Assembly (NCBI GenBank): GCA_027627225.1 | Contig: CM051027.1 | Span: 90,766,151-90,830,150, forward strand | Source: Congeria kusceri | Lineage: Eukaryota > Mollusca > Bivalvia > Myida > Dreissenidae | DNA length: 64,000 bases | Direction: 5' to 3' | Part shown: positions 38,301 through 48,200 of the stretch, piece by piece | Numbering within the stretch: position 1 is the first letter of the stretch | How the letters are laid out: the number at the start of each line of letters is the position of its first letter | The notes under the pieces: model-generated | Database searches by the model: none | What the model was told of the DNA's origin: nothing | What the model saw: the letters and a program-made list of their open reading frames with translations, nothing else | Position numbers and translations under genes: made by a program

Positions 38301-41054
38301 CTATTTCAAGACATAGCTAAAGATAATCATACTGTACAGACTAATATGGATCATATACTGGTTACTGGAGTATTACTACATTTATAGATTGTTTTAAAGA
38401 GCTTTCAATAATAAAGTACTCACTCTGTAGCACTGTATTTAGAATATAGCTCAAATTTTAACAGGACGAGGAAATATTTAGTTATTAGTATACAAAAGTG
38501 TTATTACATTTTTCCCTTTACAAATCACTATGCATTATACTTACTTAAGAACATACAGTCTGCACACACTATACCGAGATATAATTAATATTAGATCATA
38601 ATTAAATTGTTTTTTATATGTCGAAAAACTACATTATGCCAGACAAAATGGTTTTGCTCTCTTAAGAATGTTCCCAAAAACATTGAGTGTCATAAAATAA
38701 TGAGTTTCTTCTGCAGGAGGAAATCCTGATGGAGCTCTGTCACCATATAGATGGCTCCGACCCAACCAAGCGGGTGTTTGCAGTGGATCTCTTAGATACA
38801 GCAATAAGCAAAGATCTTCCAAAATCCGTAAGTTAATAGCATAATAGAAAACGGAAATTAACCCCTTTTAATGAATGGAAAGCTAAGTCCTACTGAAACA
38901 AACTTAGATACTTAGTAAGAAAACCTTCCAAAGATTAACTTTGCTATCACAGACTCAATTATTTTTAAGTTATGAATTTATTGAATTCAAAATTAATTCT
39001 CAACGGTCTCTCTTATTATGTCTTCTCGCACGTAGTGGGTAGGGATACATATTGTTTTTGCGCTGGAAAGATGTATGTCTGTCTGTCTGTCTGGATGGAT
39101 GGATAGATGTCTGGACTGGTGAAACAAGGTTTGTATGCACTTGTTCTCCTTAGCCCCTGGTAAGATTTTGACGAAACTTCACAGGATTGATCAGTACCAA
39201 TTCAAGTGTGCATATTGTCGGCGTGTCGTGGTCGGCGGATTTCGGGTCGGACCTAGGAGATCTTGTCTACGCTCGTTCTCCATAAATCCTGGCTGGATTT
39301 TTACGAAACTTCACAGGATTAATCAGTACCAAGTCTAGTTGTGCATTTCGTCTGCATGTCATGATCAGCGGATTTTGGGCGGAGTTATGGCCCTTTGAAG
39401 TTTTTCACCTAAGAGTCTTGTCTGTGCTTGTTCTCCGTAATCCCTGGTCTGATTTTGACAAAACTTCACAGGATTGATCAGTACCAAGTCTTGTTGTGCA
39501 TGTATTCGGCATTTAGTGGTCGGAAGATTTTGGGCAGAGTTGTGGCCCTTTGAAGTTTTTCACATAACAGAACATCATTGGCATGTCATGGTTGGCAGAT
39601 TTTGGCAGAGTTACGGCCCTTTAAAGTTTTTCACCTAAGAGACCTTGTTTGCTTTTGTTCTCCATAACCCCTTGCCGGATTTGGATGAAACGTTACAGTA
39701 CCAAGTCTAGTTGCGCATATCCTAGGCATGTCTTGGTCGGCGCATTTGGGGTGGAGTTATGGCCCTTTAAAGTTTTCACATAACAGACCTAGTCTGCGCT
39801 TGATTTACATAACCACTTGCTGGAATTTGACAAAACATCACAAGATTGATCAGTACCAAGTGCAGTTGTGCATATCTTCAGCATGTCATGGTTGGGGGAC
39901 TTTGGGTGAGGTTATGACCCTTTTGAAGTTTTTCACCAAACAGACCGTGTCTGCGATTGTCCTCCTTAACACCTTGCCAGATTTGGATGAAACTTTATAG
40001 GATTCATTATTACCAAGTCTAGTCGTGCATTTCATCAGAACATCACAATCTGCAGATTTTGGGCAGAGTTATGGCCCTTTGACGTGTTTTACATAACAGA
40101 CCTTGTCTGTGCTTCTGTGCTTGTTTTCCGTAATCACTGGCTGGACAAATATTCACAGGATTGATCAGTACCATGTGTGGTTGTGCATATCTTCGCCTAG
40201 GTTCGGGTTGGTGATTTTAGGCTGAGTTATAGTGGTGCGTGGAGGGAGACTTTTTTTTCAAAAACAAGCTCTAGTTTCATATAAAATATTGAGTTATCTC
40301 AAGCTTTTAATCACACAGTGATTTCCTATTCCTAATAGTATTTTCATTTGTAAAATAACCTGGAGACACAACCACACATTGCAGACTTGGTCACCCTTCG
40401 TTTCTCAAATGTGTCTTAGTTGAATAATGGAACATTTGTTTACAGTTCACTAATTTATATTACAATTTATTTTAAATTTTCACCTGAGATTTGAAATTTG
40501 TATCTTGACAAGTCATATTTTGCACAAGTCAAAGTCATTTCAATATCCCAGGAACTTTTGATAATGAAGTTCTGCTGTAATAAATTAAAAATGATTACCT
40601 AAGTTGAGGGTTGAATGTGATACTAGCGTATCTGATATAGAAATGTTAAGCACATACACCAGTTTCACATTCAACCCTCGCAGTATATGCACAAGTTTTA
40701 AATGAAAACTTTATAGATGCAATACTAAATTCTAAAGTTAAATTGTACATTAGAGTGTCATACAGTTTTCTGTGGCTTAAACAAATACCAGTAAGCACAC
40801 AGATCTCTATTTTTTTTTACCAAAAATTTCAGAAAACTGTCAAGCAAATACAGTTTGCAGAACACGGCGAGAAATGCAATATGAACCGCTACTGTTCCAA
40901 GAACCTGTCATCCACGGGGGATGCTGTAAACTTACAAGCCATAGCCTCAGTCAACAATGAAGTATGCCTGTTCATGAACTCGGTGCCCACGGACCTGTGT
41001 CAGTGGATTGCCCAGACCCTGGCTGACTGCAGGAACAAGAGGCAGAAGTCCTGA
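14180..41054 (+). CDS. Adenylate kinase-like protein (5' end not found), seven exons
   Basis: Seven exons join in phase to 372 codons of the C-terminal part of a protein: 14180-14340, 19928-20104, 27979-28143, 33101-33290, 33844-33935, 38717-38827 and 40833-41054 (stop TGA). It opens with GGPGTKKGR, aligning by eye with the adenylate/NMP kinase P-loop GGPGSGKGT. A hydrophobic strand plus D-x-x-P (IILVDLMPN) follows where the family has ILDGFPR. KRIILYENCIKHFMEYF and then VTIDVSSGREDAIWAKLCEF resemble the C-terminal R/K-x-x-x-Y...P-x-x-x-Y-Y and D-x-x-x-x-x-x-x-V-F segments. The P-loop lysine stays, but the arginines expected after the NMP-binding strand and in GFPR are absent. Catalysis is therefore doubtful, and nucleotide binding without turnover is possible. 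A lysine/charge-rich insert (about residues 141-168) sits where a LID would be. The last ~110 residues match nothing I recognise. The first exon(s) are upstream of the window or hidden in repeats. Confidence 0.8.
14488..16370 (+). mobile_element. Tandem-core (pearl-like) element, copy B, complete
   Basis: It starts AGCTCACCTGAGCAC in a hairpin that pairs with GTGCTCATGGTGAGCT. The core has about ten ~165-bp units marked by GCAAGGCCCAGAGGTTTC (first near 14762, last near 16245). It ends CAGGTGAGCGTCCTAGGGCCCTCTGGACCCTCTTG. TT flanks both ends. It lies in the first visible intron of the kinase-like gene. Confidence 0.8.
16478..16548 (-). pseudogene. tRNA-like relic or tRNA-derived SINE head
   Basis: The minus strand carries a Pol III A-box-like TGGCCGTGTGG and a B-box-like GGTTTGAACCC at tRNA spacing, an anticodon-loop-like CTTTTAA, and a long T run (plus-strand A run 16452-16475) where Pol III would stop. 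The anticodon and acceptor stems do not pair well, so it is unlikely to be a working tRNA gene. Confidence 0.5.
17228..17318. repeat. Tandem duplication of ~43 bp
   Basis: The phrase TTTTGAACTTACATTATCAC and its continuation up to TTTATGTATT occur twice head to tail with no visible change. The duplication must be recent. Confidence 0.9.
17461..18485. mobile_element. TA-flanked TIR element (Tc1/mariner-type target), non-autonomous
   Basis: The ends are GGGGAACTCGCCTTTAAGTC and, from the other side, GGGTAACTCGCCCTTAAGTC. TA lies immediately outside both ends (17459-17460, 18486-18487), the target duplication of Tc1/mariner-type elements. There is no transposase frame. It is nested in the element at 16680-19016. 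Confidence 0.7.
19025..19927. repeat. Degenerate ~70-bp repeats before kinase exon 19928
   Basis: From about 19370 to 19900 the phrases TTTTGACCACATGTGGC, TTTCATGCAGTCTGTCTTGA and TTATGTTCCTACAT recur about seven times with variable spacing. It is an old minisatellite abutting the exon. No gene is seen. Confidence 0.65.
19928..20104 (+). CDS. Kinase-like gene, core-strand exon
   Basis: 59 codons in phase 0. The acceptor is CTTAAAG and the donor GTTTGA is weak but GT. It encodes REDHLLRLDIVLRMVGRAIA and IILVDLMPNLKWML. The latter takes the place of the family's ILDGFPR segment, keeping D and P but not the arginine. The choice of acceptor inside AAAGAGAGAGG is fixed by the reading frame. Confidence 0.8.
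20190..20590 (+). repeat. Incomplete copy of the 555-4571 family
   Basis: It starts TATGCCCCCAAATGG, lacks most of the head, and has two to three units with ACCATAACTCTTTCTT and GAGCATAACTCCATTAATAT. It ends near CATCTTCGGAGGC, a decayed version of the terminal CTTCGGGGGC. Confidence 0.6.
20936..23035. mobile_element. TIR element with GGGTGGTATTCTGAA ends and many TCTTAG motifs
   Basis: The left end GGGTGGTATTCTGAA matches the right end TTCAGAATACCACCC exactly as an inverted repeat. Both arms (about 20950-21830 and 22850-23010) are studded with TCTTAG/CTAAGA hexamers, often paired as palindromes. GTAC lies close to each end but not directly against it, so the target duplication is not settled. 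A GC-rich middle (about 21855-22810) may be a further insertion. No transposase frame. Confidence 0.65.
24045..24835. other. Unassigned insertion inside copy C
   Basis: The repeat array stops after TTTTTTGCCCAATCAACAT and resumes with GGAAAAGCTTGTGAACACTC. The DNA between is AT-rich, not made of repeat units, and has no visible terminal repeats or exon. Confidence 0.4.
25085..26644 (+). mobile_element. Tandem-core (pearl-like) element, copy C', nested in copy C
   Basis: It begins AGTCACCTGAGCACAATG and ends AGGGCCTTTTGGCCCTCTTG. It cuts a unit of copy C: left CCTTTGTT, right TTTTTATGATATCT, where intact units read CCTTTGTTCTTATGATATCT. The TT is present on both sides. The core has about eight ~145-bp units with GGTCATGTGGGGTCAAAAAC and ACTAGGTCACTAGGTC, a subtype distinct from copy C. 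Confidence 0.8.
27341..27978. other. Intron sequence before kinase exon 27979
   Basis: AT-rich, without recognisable repeats or genes. It ends in the polypyrimidine tract and acceptor TATTTCAG. Confidence 0.5.
27979..28143 (+). CDS. Kinase-like gene, charged-insert exon
   Basis: 55 codons in phase 0 between acceptor TATTTCAG and donor GTATTC. It encodes YPISFVLNFVIPKENVLNKL, like the strand and helix after the family's core, then a low-complexity Lys/Glu/Gln segment in place of an ordered LID domain. Confidence 0.8.
28256..28555. mobile_element. MITE copy 1 (GGAAAGATCTAG ends)
   Basis: About 300 bp with inverted ends GGGAAAGATCTAG and CTAGATCTTTTCC. Inside each end are palindromes of CAGGGTGCTGC/GCAGCACCCT. 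It is collinear with 42052-42363 and, inverted, with 55795-56084. Remnants of the same family appear near 33710-33775 and 44130-44180. It lies 113 bp after a splice donor. Confidence 0.7.
28788..28975 (+). repeat. 5' end of the TATACCCCCACAA family
   Basis: It begins TATACCCCCACAAACAAAG with a G-run palindrome, then GTGAGCTTGTCGGTCTGCTG and GGATGATAACTCAAGAAAGG. These match the inverted copy at 60488-61424. Only the head and part of one unit remain. Confidence 0.6.
29358..29501 (-). pseudogene. Possible terminal coding exon or gene fragment of unknown identity
   Basis: The minus strand reads LESGYVNAKVLKKDDKTPMF, then ELADKLVQETVRPQQIDQMF and VGFAAP before a TAA. The composition is unlike the surrounding AT-rich introns. 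If the element at 29502-32185 is taken out, the frame continues upstream into TTTGTCCTGCATTTTAG or TTCTTTCTTAG, both good acceptors. It lies antisense inside a kinase-gene intron. It could be the last exon of a nested gene, a captured exon or a relic of a transposon protein. I do not recognise the family. Confidence 0.3.
29502..32185. mobile_element. hAT-like element with CAGTG ends and 6-bp target duplication
   Basis: It starts CAGTGCTTCAGCTAGG and ends CCTGGCTGGAACACTG. TAAGAA directly abuts both ends (29496-29501, 32186-32191). Interior palindromes include GGGCGCAGCGCCC near the left end and GGGCAGGGTGC on the right arm. It includes a ~73-bp tandem duplication. No coding frame. Confidence 0.7.
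30800..30945. repeat. Tandem duplication of ~73 bp
   Basis: TTTTTAATAGAAAGGTWTTT and its continuation to GGGTTCTCACGTTG occur twice head to tail with only two or three differences. Confidence 0.85.
32192..33100. other. Intron sequence without recognised features
   Basis: AT-rich, leading to acceptor ATTATTTCAG at 33100. No repeat unit or gene seen. Confidence 0.5.
33101..33290 (+). CDS. Kinase-like gene, C-terminal kinase-fold exon
   Basis: 63 codons plus one base, acceptor ATTATTTCAG, donor GTGAGT. KRIILYENCIKHFMEYF and VTIDVSSGREDAIWAKLCEF give the best family resemblance after the P-loop: the Tyr-containing helix and the D-x-S-S-G segment before the last helix of adenylate kinases. Confidence 0.85.
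33844..33935 (+). CDS. Kinase-like gene, exon 5 of those visible
   Basis: Acceptor TGATACAG, donor GTATGC. It completes the split serine codon and encodes EGELDAIDMSRYNVTTVKLK and a short acidic tail, leaving in phase 0. It lies outside the recognisable kinase fold. 69 bp upstream is a MITE remnant. Confidence 0.8.
34893..34955. repeat. Short tandem duplication with palindrome
   Basis: ATACACTCATTAGTAAGTGT and the following ATRCATGCATC occur twice head to tail. Each unit contains the inverted pair ACACT/AGTGT. Confidence 0.75.
35340..36360 (+). repeat. Tandem array (~120-bp units) inside the 34.5-36.8 kb element
   Basis: Units carry ATGGTTCCGCYTCACTGCAC, CCAGAGCTAAAAATAGAATT and TTCTTCTAAACCTATGGC. 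About seven are seen, of uneven length. Repeated short frames reading NGSASLHKMA are by-products of the unit and not genes. Confidence 0.7.
37873..38716. other. Intron sequence before kinase exon 38717
   Basis: AT-rich, with no repeat or gene recognised. It ends in TTTCTTCTGCAG. Confidence 0.5.
38717..38827 (+). CDS. Kinase-like gene, exon 6 of those visible
   Basis: 37 codons, phase 0 on both sides, acceptor TTCTGCAG, donor GTAAGT. It encodes EEILMELCHHIDGSDPTKRV and FAVDLLDTAISKDLPKS. I know no family motif here. Confidence 0.8.
39060..40235 (+). repeat. Tandem-core repeat, ~155-bp units
   Basis: After a (TCTG)n/(GATG)n start at about 39070-39108, seven units carry GGATTGATCAGTACCAAGTC, TTTTGGGCGGAGTTATGGCC and TTTGAAGTTTTTCACCTAAG. 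It fits the same kind of interspersed tandem-core element as the others, but its termini could not be defined. It lies in the last kinase intron. Confidence 0.7.
40833..41054 (+). CDS. Kinase-like gene, last exon
   Basis: 73 codons plus TGA, acceptor AAAAATTTCAG. It encodes FAEHGEKCNMNRYCSKNLSS and FMNSVPTDLCQWIAQTLADC and ends NKRQKS. The four cysteines in the first half of the exon do not form a familiar zinc pattern. Confidence 0.85.
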   Translation, partial: KTVKQIQFAEHGEKCNMNRYCSKNLSSTGDAVNLQAIASVNNEVCLFMNSVPTDLCQWIAQTLADCRNKRQKS

Positions 41055-44000
41055 TGGGGCTCCTGTTTGGAGGTGCTTTCCACATCCATATAGTTTTGTT
41101 CACATTCAGTTCTAAGTTACATATTGTTCAAATAGTTCCGCAAAAAAAGTTTGATTTTTTTTTCTAAATTGTTCAATAGAATTGTGTTAGTGAACCCTTG
41201 GGCATCAAACTTTGTGCCACTATGTGCTGTATCATTCTTATATGCAAATTTTGTGAGACATACATATATATACATATATATATAGATGCACACATATAGT
41301 GTGTCATGTCCTTGATTCAACAGTTCATTGCCACACCATATTGTTTACATCGGTAAATGTTGAACATTGATCCATTGTTAGGACAATGTGTTATTTAGCA
41401 AGGGCTTAGTCTTGTTTGAAGATGGGGCATATTTTTTTCATAATTGGTGACTTAAACCAGAGTAAACCCCTATGCAAAAAACATCAGCACTTTCAAATAT
41501 GAAATTCATACGGTCCAAAGTAACTTGTCATAAGTAGCATGATTTCTGTCTTTACAATTATTTTTACAGACAGTTGTTTGGTATTCATACATGTCTGTTT
41601 ATGTGTGTTATTTCAATCAGCTATAATAGAAATATCAGTATTTAGTCCAATTATAGCATAATAAATTACCCGGTTAGAATATGAAAGTTGATTATTTGAA
41701 TTTCCCCCAAGTATTAAAGAAAATGTGGTATCTGACATAGATAGACTTTGTACACAATATTTTTTGTAAAGTTATATTTTATCCAGATTTGCTTATGTCA
41801 AGATACATTGTATATTCATTAAACATATATGTTTATGTTATTCTTATTCGAAATCTGTATTAACGTTTTATGCTGGCATATATTGAAAACATAATACCTC
41901 AATACATGGTCAATTGTGCTATTGCGAGTTAATACATGTGCACAGGGTATTTTATTTTGAAGATTCACTTTAACATGTGAACGATTAAGTGAGTCCTTAG
42001 AAGAAATAAACACAAATCAGTAAAAAAACAAATCTAAACACATTGTAGAATTAGGGAAAGATCAAGAATCAAAAAAAGGTACAGGGCACTGCTTTAAAGG
42101 ATAAGGGCAGAAAACATTACAGTTTCTTGACAGTTTCTAGTAATTTGCTTAATCCATGTTTTTCATGAGTGTTACACTTCGAATTGTGGTTTTTAAGCAT
42201 AGTATTTAATTAGTTTGCTCTTCGATATTTGCAAAAATATATTGAATTCAAATATATTTAACATTTTTGTGTTGACCAGTCCAGAGGGGCAGCAGGGGGG
42301 GGGGGGGGAACCAAAAAGGAGCAGGGTGCAGCACCCTGCTCTTTTACTCTAAATCTTTCCCTATAGAATGTACAATATATTTGACAAGCTATTAGCATTC
42401 ATGAGCGTCTGTAGATGACTTGTTGATGAGAACTTGATTAATCTGGTACTATCTTAGATCTTTTATAACCATTTACCAGTAGTTTTAGGTCTTTACTAAC
42501 TACTCCTAGTATTTGGTCTCAAATTACCATTTATTCTTATATTTTATACCAGACATGGATCTTATTAAACATTGTGCTATTTTAAGCTAGCGAGTACTTT
42601 ATCAATTCATAGGGAGTGTGTTAGTCTGTCTGGGTATTACAACATGATGTGATTGATCAGTATAAGGCATTTTCTTAGCCAGTGATATCAATAATAGCAT
42701 GGTTTTGTAATACATGTACTTGAACTTACAGGCTGTAAATGTCTTCCAGAATGTATATACATTGTATATTAGTTTACCCTGAAAACTGGTTAAGTGTTGT
42801 GTAGAAAAACAGATCACAAATATTTTTTTCTGATATGCTTGTTGTGTACCCATCGTTTACTTCAGTCAGTAGAGTTAATCTTTGTCTATATTACCATTTT
42901 ACCAGTATATAGTAATGAACATTTGGACATGTCTTGATGTTCAACATATTTGCCTACAATTTTTCACTGGTAATCGTTAAAACAAGTAATCTTAGCATTC
43001 ATTTCATAGCACTCATGCTTAGATGAATTTATAAAAAAAATACCTGTATGAACCTCAGATATTTTGGCATTGTGTTAAACAAACTATGGTCAATCCAATG
43101 ATCTACCTCAATTATTTATTTTTTAATTAAATTGTATTTTCCAATTATTTTTTTATCAGACTGACTAAATTTTAACATGATTTTTAATAAAGTTTAAATA
43201 AAAATTTATTAAGACACTATAGGCATACCACACAGTTGTCCAACATTCTTTTATAGCTTTTATGACTTTCTTTGGGCATGCATGTATTTTCTTACAATTT
43301 ATTCATTTTTCATTGGCTGTGATTTAGTTTTTTAGTTTTGTGATATCGTATGTTCAAAACAGGGTTGTTGTTAAGTTTGTAGTAAAAGATTTCAAAATAT
43401 TTTCAAAGGTTGTGTTATGTGCTTTTAGTAAAGTAAATAACTTAAGTTCAAAATATCTCTTAAATCATCGGGTGATTTGGAAAACTTATGATGTGGCAAA
43501 AATAGGTATGTGTATTGAAATGTGAAGTATGTCTTTCTGTGGTCAGTTTAATGAAATAAATTCTGAAACTGGTTTTTATATTAGGTTGTTTTTATATTAC
43601 AAATGTATAATTTGTCTAGAAATGGTAATATTGGCATCAAACATGCTTAGCAAAGAATTACATATAACAGCAACATTTTGATAAAATGGTATACAGATTT
43701 TGTTCCAGTGTAATAGTGCCATTCCTGCAATGCCTAGTTTCAACAAACCAAGGAAACAAAAAGGTTACAGATAAATAAGGGTTCCATAGTCTATGTGATA
43801 TTGTCCTGAAAAAACACACATATGAAACCCTTTCTCATTGGGAGTATAGTTTAAGGAGGAAACTGTATGCAACCTAACTGATCTTAATTTACAGTTTTTA
43901 CATCTAGGATAATGCCACTTTGTCCAATTTTCATATCTGATAATTTTAGGGCAAGATATAGATTATTTTGGATGCAGAGTGCTGCAGCTTACATGGGTAA

Positions 44001-44840
44001 ATACTTCTCCCACATTTGATAAATCAGTGGTTTAATAAACAGTTTTTCTTTTCATTAAATAAGTTTTTCGACTTCATTTTTGTTCCCCTCCCCCACACCA
44101 AATATTTTAAAGATATTTTGATCAGTCAAGATCTCGGGAGGGAAGAACCAAAAAGGTGCAGGGTCAGCACCCTGTTATTGATCTCTACTGATTGTTGTGT
44201 CATAGGTTCGGGTGGTTGTCGACAGTTAAGTAATTGTTCAGATTTATTTAGTTATGCAAAAGCATCCAGTCCACATCTTTTGTATGAAATGTCACAACCA
44301 TTTTAATTTAACGGGACCAAACATACCACGTTTTATTGTTTGTTGTCAATAATCGATGTTTTATAATGTTACATTTAAAGAAATGAATGTTTAATTTGTT
44401 GTGTTACAATGTTTATAATTGAAGTTTTAAATAAATTTTACTAACACATACATGTAGTTTGTCACTAGTTATTTAAAGAATAAGTATGGTATAAAATTGG
44501 CCCAGGCCGTGCCTCTGGCTAGGGTCAACATTTGGGTTGTTCTTTGAAATGTCAACTAGTTATTATTCTGTGAATTGTACTTGTAGTTGCATTGTGACCT
44601 AGTTGGTAAAGGTTTCTATCAAAACTACTAAATAAACGAGGCAAAAGTGCTATCACTGGTCTATCAGATAATTGTAAGCAATAACTGGTGTATTATCCGG
44701 ACTTTGTATGTCACTAAGTGACAAAAGCAAGGAATGACCACACACAAAGCCTATTTCAACTTTGTATTAACAAATGCAGAATGCACATATCAATAGTATC
44801 ACACAACATCAATATTCTGCATGTAACATTCATTCAGTCC
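41055..44840. other. 3' region of the kinase-like gene and convergent intergenic space
   Basis: No coding frame. The plus strand has AATAAA signals, the first near 41660 and others near 42005 and 44430, any of which could end the kinase-like transcript. A MITE (42052-42363) and a MITE remnant near 44130-44180 lie within. Confidence 0.5.
42052..42363. mobile_element. MITE copy 2, complete, with TAGAAT target duplication
   Basis: It starts TAGGGAAAGAT and ends ATCTTTCCCTA, with TAGAAT directly on both sides (42046-42051, 42364-42369). The interior has GGAGCAGGGTGCAGCACCCT near the right end and a poly-G run. Collinear with 28256-28555. Confidence 0.8.
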
Positions 44841-44846
44841 TTTATT
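44841..44846 (-). promoter_or_regulatory. NDUFA9: Candidate polyadenylation signal of NDUFA9
   Basis: Plus-strand TTTATT is AATAAA on the gene's strand, about 180 bases beyond the stop codon. This would give a short 3' UTR. Confidence 0.5.
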
Positions 44847-45023
44847 TCACTATGAAATAAGGTCTCTACGTCCGCAAACATATTCCTTGTTTTCAAAAAT
44901 GCTCCTTAAAATAAACAACACTTCGGATGCCTTTTGAACTTAATCCAAATATAGCACTAAAATTAAATACTTAAATAGTAAATCAGTTAATCTTTTTCAG
45001 TTTGACTGTCAACTTTCTCCCCT

Positions 45024-45221
45024 TCAGGCCTCCGTTTGCAAGGTGTCAAATAGTATGTCTGGTGTGGGGGGCTTCCTGATCTGAATGTGGTCGCTGAAGA
45101 TGCCCGAGGGGTCAGCGTAGCTACGCAGCAGGAAGTATATAGTGTCCTCAACATTCTCAGGGGTCACTCCGAGGTCCTCCAGGGTCAGCAGGCGGGGGTC
45201 AAGGCTATCAGATACTGTCTC
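45024..45221 (-). CDS. NDUFA9: NDUFA9 exon 11 (C-terminus and stop)
   Basis: 65 codons plus TGA, entered in phase 0 after ACAATCACAG. It encodes [20 protein letters not shown], matching the family's LPGLEDLGI... region, then an extended tail ending LQTEA. Confidence 0.9.
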   Translation of the reverse strand, partial: ETVSDSLDPRLLTLEDLGVTPENVEDTIYFLLRSYADPSGIFSDHIQIRKPPTPDILFDTLQTEA

Positions 45222-48200
45222 CTGTGATTGTAGAAATATCGTACTGTATAGTATTGAAATTTAATGGCAAACAACACTAAAAACAACAAGAGCAAGAGCT
45301 GTTTGCAAAACTGGTATGCCCCCCTCTAGGTGAAAACTGAAAAGCAATCTTTAAAATACCCCTTTGGTGTAGATCAGAAACATGGTGTAAACAGCTAAAA
45401 TGGCCAATTTCAAATAATTTGAACTTGGCTGCAATATTATGCCCACAAAGATTTTAACAAACCAATAGAGATACCCTGCCATCTTTAATTGGGGACATAA
45501 TAATCTGTTTAGAAAAAAAAGATAAGAATTGAAAATATTTTTGTTTTGGTTACTGGTCCTACAAACAAAAGACTTGAAGAATTGTAGGCTAAATACTTAA
45601 AGCCAACAAAAAATCATGGTCATAGTTTAAGTATACTGGTTGGCGAGTAGTATCCGTGAACTAGCAGTATCCGTGATTTGAATATTAAACGGTGTAAAAG
45701 CTCTCCAGCATTGAATGTTGAGTTTACACACATCACCTAGCAACAGTTTGGAACGCAGAATAAGTTGAAGTCTCCAAAACTTCATATTATGTATTTACTT
45801 TTTTGTTAACAAAAATATCAAAACAACTTAACTCCTCGCGGGACATTCACGCGTACGTCTTTGCGCATGCGCATTAATCTATAATTGGACCCCTATTTTT
45901 ATCTTGTACTTCCCTTTTTCGGTTTACCAATGGTGATCGCTAGGTTATTCACATAAAGCAGCAATTTTAGTATTTAAACACCACCATCCATTTATTCAAC
46001 ACGCATTCTTCGTGAAATAGATTTTCTTTAAAAAATCAAGAATTGCGATCGCAAAATGTTTACTCAAAGAAAATATTAACAAACAATTGCAATTTTAAAA
46101 TGTTTACTAAATTATACGGCTAGTTTCGGGACGATCTTGACAAAATTTCAATGCAGGGGAAGTGTCTACTTTGATAATAACATGGTTATCTCCCATTTAC
46201 AAACAGCAAATTTTTAAAGGGCGGCAAAGGGTTAATCAAAAATTCATTTTCCGGCATCCACTTATGGTTGTAGTCGCATTATCACCGTTAATCTGGAATA
46301 GAGTTTAATAATATTACACCATTATGATGTCGGTAATATAATGTAGAATAGTATAGAGTGATTAAAATCTTGAGGTTTGTAGCACAAAAATCGCATTTTC
46401 AACTGAAAGGAAAGATCATGGATACTACTAGTTTTATTGCTTCAAGTAATGCTTATTGATTACCCTTTTGGAGCCCCTCATAAAGACAAAACCATATGAC
46501 ATCATGACAAGATATTTACATCCTTGTAAACAGAAGGAGCCAACTTTATACTGCAACAAGCTTTTCTTTAAAAGTATTACTTACGCGATTGAAAATAAAG
46601 AAAAACCACTAAAGAATCACGGATACTACTCGCCAACCAGTAATCATAATTTAACTTTACTTTAAACTAACATGTACATGTAGATAGAACTATACATGTA
46701 CATTTACCAGAATCAATATACAAAACTCTCAATGCAAAAAATATAGACTGGCTTCAAAAATTCAGCTTTATCTTTAATAGCTGGTACAATGATTTGCAAT
46801 TATTCAAAACTTACCCGTTCCAATTTATCCACCGTACATTTTGGGTATGGGAATTTTATAGCATGGTATATTTTTTCTCTAAATGCCACTCGGTTACTGA
46901 AATTGAACATGCCTTTATGAAAAAATGAATTCAACAACAACTCATCCGTTTCACATGATAAGCCATAACATATTTGAGACGTGTCATGGGGAAACCCGGG
47001 CTTCTTTCCCCTTTTATGGTATTTTCTGTTTCAGGGAAGTCTCTTCAGTGCAGACTGCAGAGGTTAATCCGGGACAACACTATGCACATGCATTAAGCCC
47101 GGTTTCCCCACGACACACCTCATTTATATTGTATCATGCTCTGTACAGTATAACAAATAAACGATTGCGACTGTAAACTATTCCAATCACAATACTAACA
47201 ACTTTAATCTTCATATTTATTTTTAGGAATACCTATTCTTATTTTAAATCACATCAGCGATAACTAACGTTTCACGAAGAACTAATCTTGAAGTTTAAAA
47301 CATTCAAATTCATAATCACTGTGAATATTTATGAGCTTACTTACAGCAAGTTTCCATAGCCATTCTGAATTTTGAACTTCTGACCATGGCATGCTACCAT
47401 GAATTTAACTAGATCTCCAAGTCTGTAGGCATGGGGTCTGAAATGATGAAATACGGCATGTAAAAATAGCACGAAGCAATTGATACACATAGAAAATTGT
47501 TAAAGCAAGTTATCTAGAAAACAAAATTAACCTTAAATATTAATAAATGTTCCATATTGAAACAAAAATTCAATTATTAAAAGCTTCTGCCAATAATAAT
47601 AAATGATTAAACAACTAAATATGTAATACAAAATAAGACAAATAAAGCTAACAAATTTTAGATACAAACAATTTAACACACGTAATACCCCAGTCACATC
47701 GGACTGAAGTTCCATTTTTTGGAAAATGCTGATAGTGGCATTACAAACGCCAATGAATATTCTTTAAAAATTCCAAATTTCTGTCACAAGAACCATGTGT
47801 TGTACCAGCAGTAAGTTATTGCTTACCCTGTGACGATGACTTTTATACATTATGTATTGATAACTTTGAGACATACGATGATTAAGGTAAAAAAACAAAC
47901 ATGAAATACTGGGTTTTATAACCGATTGCCATTGGAAACCGTGGTAGGGCTAGGACGCGATAGAAACACAGTGCAAACTTGTAAGAAATGTCATGATTGA
48001 AGAAGGAATCCCGAAGAAACACCAAGGATGTTGTAAGGATGCATGGTGGACATAGTGGGGTAGTGAACAAAAGTAAGACTTCCGAAAACAACTGCAGTTG
48101 GTACACCACAGTAAGGAGGCCATTGACGTAGTAAGAATGCCTTATCGTCCCAGAGTGGTCCTTGAGCCATTTTTGTGTGTTTCCATGGCTACTACCTCAG

